Below the pieces are notes generated by a model that saw only the letters and a list, made by a program, of their open reading frames with translations, was not told the DNA's origin and made no database searches. A stretch of DNA of 64,000 nt from Mesorhizobium sp. ZC-5 (lineage in GTDB: Bacteria > Pseudomonadota > Alphaproteobacteria > Rhizobiales > Rhizobiaceae), in contig NZ_JAOWPT010000003.1 in the NCBI RefSeq assembly GCF_025753855.1, positions 620,001-684,000 on the forward strand, in the 5' to 3' direction. This document shows, one piece after another, positions 62,215 to 64,000 of the stretch (positions are counted from its first letter, which is position 1; each line of letters starts with the position of its first letter). Made by a program: the position numbers and the translations under genes.

Positions 62215-62446
62215 GCTGCCTCCGAGGAGCGGATTATAGCACTTTGCCAGTAGCGCACCAGACCGTGGCGGGGTCTCCAGCCGAGTTACTGTGCTGGCCG
62301 GCCCCGAGGGGCGTGCCGTGCTTCCGGATGTGCTGCACTTCAATTCTCATAGGATCAAGTGTTACCTTCCGGTGTACCGCATGAGGTACCTCGGGGAAGC
62401 TCAAACCCTTGCAATCCTTGAGTTCTAAGGGGTTTTCGGCGAGAAG

Positions 62447-62491
62447 TGGCTCCCCGGGCCGGATTCGAACCAGCGACCAACCGGTTAACAG
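62447..62491 (-). other. 3' half of tRNA-Asn(GUU): attachment-site remnant
   Basis: Read on the minus strand, these 45 bases run from the anticodon loop CTGTTAA (anticodon GTT) through CCGGT, the T arm (GCTGG-TTCGAAT-CCGGC), the acceptor 3' strand CCGGGGA, discriminator G and CCA. They match the 3' half of tRNA-Asn. The required 5' acceptor strand TCCCCGG is absent upstream, so no tRNA is made. With the integrase at 62994 this is the att site (attL/attR) left by integration into a tRNA-Asn gene. Confidence 0.85.
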
Positions 62492-62898
62492 AAAGCTGCT
62501 CAAGCGTCTCATTGAGCGTCATCGCATCACGCGGCGTCCCATAATTGGTTGTTATTGCTCATAAAGCGCTCGGACAACCGTGCAATCGTGTCGCGCCGGG
62601 CCGCGCCGAAGCGCACAAGGCGTGTTGCCCCACCGTTGCCCAGAAAGACGATCGAACCGGCGAGATTTCGACTGTCCGGTCAGGAGGACTCACCACAAGA
62701 ATACCGGAGCAGCGGCAATTCAAAAGAGGACGGTTGCTCGACAGTGCAAATCTCATCAACTTTTTGACGGTTCGCCCTCATCACCGCCGGTCCACTCCTA
62801 CTCCGGTTCCACACCGACAGGAAGACGAGCGTCAAGGGTGTCGCATCAGGTAGCATCGTGACCAATGACGTCCAATGGCGTCGCAAGTTATTGATATC
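62492..62898. other. Non-coding border of the integrative element
   Basis: No convincing gene. A GCTC...GAGC pairing next to the tRNA fragment (about 62498-62517) mimics a tRNA D stem by chance or as part of the attP arm. The 10-bp tandem CCAATG(A/G)CGT at 62862-62881 resembles an arm-type or regulatory site of an integrase region. Confidence 0.45.
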
Positions 62899-62927
62899 TT
62901 TACACAAATCGCGTTTCCCTATACAAT
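62899..62927 (+). promoter_or_regulatory. Near-consensus sigma70 promoter of the integrase
   Basis: TTTACA (62899-62904), a 17-base spacer and TACAAT (62922-62927) form a close match to the sigma70 consensus. They lie 67 bases upstream of the integrase ATG. AT-rich surroundings are unlike the core genome. Confidence 0.7.
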
Positions 62928-62993
62928 CCATGTTCCTTGGGCCATTCGACCCACGGCCTATTGACGCCCTGATTTCCTGATTGAGAGACGAGC

Positions 62994-64000
62994 ATGCCGA
63001 GGCGGAACGTTACGGACAGACTGTTGAAAGCCCTCAAACCTCCCGCCGACGGAAGGAGGTATGAGGTGATGGATTCGGTGGTACCGGGCTTCGGGGTGCG
63101 GGTGTCCGCCAAGGGTAAGCGCACATTCATTTTGATCGCACGCTACCCGCCCAGGAAACATCCTTCGAGGCGCGAAATCGGCGTATACGGAAAAATGACG
63201 CTCGATCAAGCCCGCGACACAGCCCGGAACTGGGCCCAGCTTGTCCAACAAGGTGTTGACCCTAATGAAAAAAATGAAGCGGATCAGCGGAAAGATTCAC
63301 ATCGTCGCGAGAATACGTTCGAGCTTGTCCTAGAGGATTACATAGAAAAAGCTGTGGAGGGCCCCAACAAGCTCGAACCGAAACTGAGGACGGCAAAGGA
63401 GGTGAAGCGAATCCTGTATTCCGAATACTGCAACGACAGAGTCGTAGGCAAAACGACGCGTAAGGGCTTGGGTCCAAAGCCGATAAGCGACGTTTCAAGG
63501 AAGGACATCCAAACTGTCATTGATGACGCGATCGCGAGAGGCTCTGCGGGCGCTGCGCACCAGATTCTTGGGATGGTGAGAGCGATGATCAACTGGGCGA
63601 TTGACCAAGGCAAATACGGCATCGAAAGCTCGCCGTGCGACAGGATGAAACCCAAACGCATAATCGGTCCCAAGCTGAAGAGAAGCAGGTTTCACTCCGA
63701 TGAAGAGATCAAGGTGATTTGGGAGGCAGTGCAACTGCTTGGATATCCGTACGGCCCATTGCTCCTATTGCTTATATTGTTGGGAAGGCGGCGGGCCGAG
63801 GTTGCCAACGCGAGATGGCGCGAATTTGACCTCGAAAACAAACTTTGGCACGTACCCGGCAAGAGAATGAAGGGACAAATACCCGACGTTGTCCCGTTGA
63901 CCGATACCGCAATATCCATCCTCCAGAGCCTGCCACGATTCAGTGGAGAGAATACGGGAGACTTCATCTTCTCGACCACGTTCGGGAAGAAGCCGGTCAA
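62994..64000 (+). CDS. Tyrosine site-specific integrase (3' end outside window)
   Basis: The 335 visible codons (ATG 62994; GAGAG upstream) encode a phage/island integrase. An arm-binding DUF4102-like N-terminal domain (about 1-95; VPGFGVRVSAKGKRTFILIARYPP, MTLDQARDTAR) precedes a core-binding domain (about 105-215; TFELVLEDYIEKAV, ISDVSRKDIQTVI, GMVRAMINWAIDQGKYGIE) and the start of the catalytic domain. The first catalytic Arg lies in LLGRRRAEVANARW (about 262-275). The remaining catalytic His-x-x-Arg and Tyr lie beyond base 64000. It would integrate the element at tRNA-Asn, whose 3' fragment is 500 bp upstream. Confidence 0.93.
   Translation, partial: MPRRNVTDRLLKALKPPADGRRYEVMDSVVPGFGVRVSAKGKRTFILIARYPPRKHPSRREIGVYGKMTLDQARDTARNWAQLVQQGVDPNEKNEADQRKDSHRRENTFELVLEDYIEKAVEGPNKLEPKLRTAKEVKRILYSEYCNDRVVGKTTRKGLGPKPISDVSRKDIQTVIDDAIARGSAGAAHQILGMVRAMINWAIDQGKYGIESSPCDRMKPKRIIGPKLKRSRFHSDEEIKVIWEAVQLLGYPYGPLLLLLILLGRRRAEVANARWREFDLENKLWHVPGKRMKGQIPDVVPLTDTAISILQSLPRFSGENTGDFIFSTTFGKKPV

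Noticed and set aside
62447-62520. A complete tRNA-Asn gene
   Set aside because: The 3' half is perfect, and a GCTC/GAGC D-stem-like pairing exists upstream. However, the 5' acceptor TCCCCGG is missing and the anticodon stem does not pair (GCTTT against CCGGT).
62545-62861. Overlapping short frames between the tRNA fragment and the integrase
   Set aside because: No ribosome binding site, no domain and several mutually overlapping frames of similar quality; treated as non-coding.

Overview
This GC-rich window looks like chromosome of a member of the Rhizobiales, most likely Mesorhizobium or a close relative in the Phyllobacteriaceae. The evidence is the codon bias, a copy of a RIME-type palindromic element (11939-12041), a DUF982 protein, a TctABC tricarboxylate transporter beside a DctBD-type two-component system, and short promoters of the CTTAAC-N17-CTATAG kind. 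The genus is an inference from gene content. Most of the window is ordinary housekeeping and accessory metabolism. The last ~1.5 kb is the edge of an integrated element.

Layout. 1-11.2 kb: end of an SDR oxidoreductase, a disordered repeat protein, a YcbB-type L,D-transpeptidase, xanthine phosphoribosyltransferase (gpt), a tandem universal stress protein, a MoaB/CinA-type molybdopterin-binding protein, wrbA, a LysR regulator divergent from a GST/flavin-binding protein/hydrolase row, and small proteins. 11.4-12 kb: tRNA-Leu(UAA), a stand-alone SecD-P1-head-like secreted protein and the RIME element. 12-18.5 kb (minus strand): sensor kinase, sigma54-type regulator, TctC, TctB, TctA, which reads as a carboxylate-sensing and uptake locus. 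18.7-31.3 kb: adenine deaminase, a Gly/Asn-rich secreted protein, a lipoprotein hydrolase, an ilvA-VOC-DUF1697 run, a DEAD-box helicase with a structured leader and a TTG start, an MFS carrier, a cupin, a hydrolase and an SDR.

31.5-44.4 kb: cysteine synthase overlapping an AlaX editing protein, two tandem ABM-like paralogs divergent from an Lrp regulator, sseA, a GNAT protein, an OmpA-like protein, an RMF-like small protein, a DapB-like reductase lacking the usual catalytic histidines, a GT32-type glycosyltransferase, alanine dehydrogenase divergent from its probable Lrp regulator, and a membrane GGDEF-EAL protein. 44.5-56 kb: Tat-exported CpdB-like nucleotidase, an orphan Gly-rich protein, a 14-TM MFS exporter, a glycerophosphodiesterase, an unusual pair made of a Ser/Gly repeat protein with a long uncharged Gly/Ala segment followed by a four-TM membrane protein, and a Cfa-DUF1365-FAD oxidoreductase lipid-modification operon. 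56-62.2 kb: short conserved proteins, a CAP-domain lipoprotein, a DUF982 protein, an O-methyltransferase and an acyltransferase-3.

Right end: a 45-bp 3' fragment of tRNA-Asn(GUU) at 62447-62491, followed by a promoter and a tyrosine integrase reading off the window edge. This is the attachment-site border of an integrative element that lies mainly beyond 64000. The most novel candidate system is the 50131-52192 pair, whose architecture (disordered repeats, helical region, uncharged hydrophobic segment, then an adjacent polytopic membrane protein) resembles a pore-forming toxin with a membrane immunity protein. That reading is inference from architecture alone.
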